From Leptospira chreensis (lineage in GTDB: Bacteria > Spirochaetota > Leptospiria > Leptospirales > Leptospiraceae): a DNA stretch of 64,000 nt. The notes beneath the pieces are model-generated. The model saw only the letters and a list, made by a program, of their open reading frames with translations, searched no databases and was not told the DNA's origin. Shown here one piece after another: positions 63,152-64,000 of this stretch; the stretch's first letter is position 1, and each line of letters begins with the position of its first letter. The stretch lies in NCBI RefSeq assembly GCF_016919165.1, contig NZ_JAFFPS010000026.1, forward strand, positions 153,650 to 217,649, given 5' to 3'. The translations under genes were made by a program, and so were the position numbers.

Positions 63152-63858
63152 AACTCTCTAATTCTTTCGAATAAAAATTCCAACCCTAATTCTTTACGCC
63201 AAGTGAGAAAGGCTTCTGGCATTTGTACGGAGGCAAACCATGGATAGGCAGGTGAGTCTTTTGGTTCGGCAAGCATACCCATAAGGCTTGCTACAGTTAA
63301 ATCCACTCTACCAAAAGAATTCCCATTAAAGAATTTTCTGCTTTTGTATATTTCTAAAAGTTCCTTGGAACCTTCATCTAAAGATTGTTTGACGACTTCT
63401 AAGTTTTTAGGAGTGATTTTGTATCTCCTTTTGAGGGAAAGGGCAATCAAATCATAATGTTCTGGAGGTGCTACTGTATCAGAGAGAGATACTGGATTTA
63501 ATAAAAATAATTTTCCTACAAGTTCCGGGTAATCTAGAATGAAGTGATATAAAAAAGTTTGTAAACTTTTTCCAACTTGGATGTCCACTTTCTCTTCCAT
63601 CAGTTTTTCTTCTGGAGTTGCTTTGTGGCCAAACGCTTTTTCTTCCACCAAATCCAAAATATTTCCCGATCCTTGGATGACTCCGGTGTCTGTCTCTAAA
63701 ACAGGTACATAAAGATCGTTCACCAGTGGTTTTAGGGTTTTGATATGTTCTCCAGGAACTAATGGTTTTAATTCGTATGGATAGTTTGCAAGATCCAATC
63801 CCCACCTAGCTTTTTCGGAAAAATGTGAGATTGGGAAAGTATATAGGCTTGAACTCAT
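63121..63858 (-). CDS. Glutathione S-transferase-like protein
   Basis: A 245-residue protein. The thioredoxin-like N-terminal half has LYTFPISHFSEKARWGLDLANYPYELKPLVPGEH and VPVLETDTGVIQGSGNILDLVEE, matching GST domain 1 (SHFSEKAR aligns with the SxxCxxxR/active Ser-Cys site, here with Ser). The helical C-terminal half contains FNGNSFGRVDLTVASLMGML. It may bind glutathione or another thiol cofactor; substrates unknown. Confidence 0.82.
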   Translation of the reverse strand: MSSSLYTFPISHFSEKARWGLDLANYPYELKPLVPGEHIKTLKPLVNDLYVPVLETDTGVIQGSGNILDLVEEKAFGHKATPEEKLMEEKVDIQVGKSLQTFLYHFILDYPELVGKLFLLNPVSLSDTVAPPEHYDLIALSLKRRYKITPKNLEVVKQSLDEGSKELLEIYKSRKFFNGNSFGRVDLTVASLMGMLAEPKDSPAYPWFASVQMPEAFLTWRKELGLEFLFERIREFYKEFRTQSK

Positions 63859-63960
63859 TTGTTGAAGTTTAGGGACGAGAAATCATTCTGCAACCAAGTT
63901 TTTACCATGGAAAATAGATTGTCTTTTAAGTGTTCCTATCTCTAAAATGATTCCTGTTTT

Positions 63961-64000
63961 ATGAGATTTGGTTTTTTTATCTTATTTCTACTTTGTCCTG
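63961..64000 (+). CDS. Start of an exported protein, cut by the window end
   Basis: Thirteen codons only: ATG at 63961 encodes MRFGFFILFLLCP, a signal-peptide-like start with a possible lipobox Cys at 12. The upstream ribosome site is weak and the rest lies outside the window, so this is a guess from composition. Confidence 0.35.
   Translation, partial: MRFGFFILFLLCP

Noticed and set aside
1..64000. CRISPR arrays, insertion sequences, tRNA/rRNA genes
   Set aside because: I looked for repeat-spacer patterns, transposase motifs and cloverleaf or rRNA-like stretches and saw none that could be supported; a tRNA scan would be the decisive check.

Overview
This window looks like chromosomal DNA from a spirochaete of the genus Leptospira, most likely a free-living (saprophytic) species. 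The evidence is indirect but consistent. There are many lipoproteins with relaxed spirochaetal lipoboxes. TTG and GTG starts are frequent, and genes are packed with 4-base ATGA or GTGA overlaps. The transketolase is of the separate-subunit type. LpxD indicates a lipid A outer membrane, and there is a heme oxygenase. Several long proteins resemble nothing outside this group that I recognise. I see no rRNA, tRNA, CRISPR array, insertion sequence or prophage. The window is ordinary core chromosome with a few unusual operons.

Layout. 1-2.7 kb: end of the transketolase N-terminal subunit, a SirB1-like protein and a polyprenyl diphosphate synthase. 2.7-5.7 kb (minus strand): a lipoprotein and a 7TM histidine kinase. 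5.7-10.7 kb: a tightly coupled operon of a CLC chloride transporter with a CBS domain, a retropepsin-like lipoprotein, an inactive-transglutaminase/7TM protein and a RimK-like ATP-grasp ligase. 10.7-15.2 kb: a DUF6580 membrane protein, mazG, lpxD, a DoxX protein with a palindromic operator, a stand-alone RibD reductase domain and a BFD-type ferredoxin. 15.2-18.8 kb: a UMF1-type MFS transporter, a small coupled protein, a periplasmic protein and an esterase. 18.8-21.3 kb: a WYL regulator followed by a DUF2779 nuclease-like protein. 21.3-27.5 kb: lipoproteins, heme oxygenase plus MFS transporter under a Fur-like box, a PiT-like permease, a GNAT/OlsB-like acyltransferase and a DUF1566 lipoprotein.

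27.8-28.5 kb holds a decayed, internally deleted membrane-protein gene. 28.5-37.2 kb (minus strand) carries a YfhO/GT-C-like membrane protein, polA, a GT4 glycosyltransferase, an RsbW-like ATPase, gltX and a lipoprotein. 37.3-40.8 kb encodes both subunits of a divergent type IIA topoisomerase. 41-47 kb has a beta-lactamase-fold lipoprotein, two tandem DUF3015 proteins, a DUF4105 (Lnb-like) protein with a barrel-like C-terminus and a lipoprotein hydrolase. 47-53.6 kb has a lipoprotein, a DUF445 protein, an SDR oxidoreductase, RimI, a TPR-like lipoprotein, DprA and a Na+/Ca2+ exchanger. 53.7-59.6 kb (minus strand) is a three-gene group: AvtA-like aminotransferase, a 773-residue protein of unknown function and an Orn/Lys/Arg decarboxylase. 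59.7-62 kb is a two-gene operon of a DegT-fold protein lacking its PLP lysine and a diverged ATP-grasp protein. The window ends with a discoidin-like secreted protein, CutA, a GST-like protein and the start of one more exported protein.

The candidates I would follow first as undescribed systems are: the DegT-like/ATP-grasp pair (59.7-62 kb); the CLC-coupled retropepsin/7TM/ATP-grasp operon (5.7-10.7 kb); the DUF3015-DUF3015-DUF4105-hydrolase cluster (43.1-47 kb); and the unusual topoisomerase (37.3-40.8 kb). All functions are read from motifs and remembered family knowledge. No database search was run.
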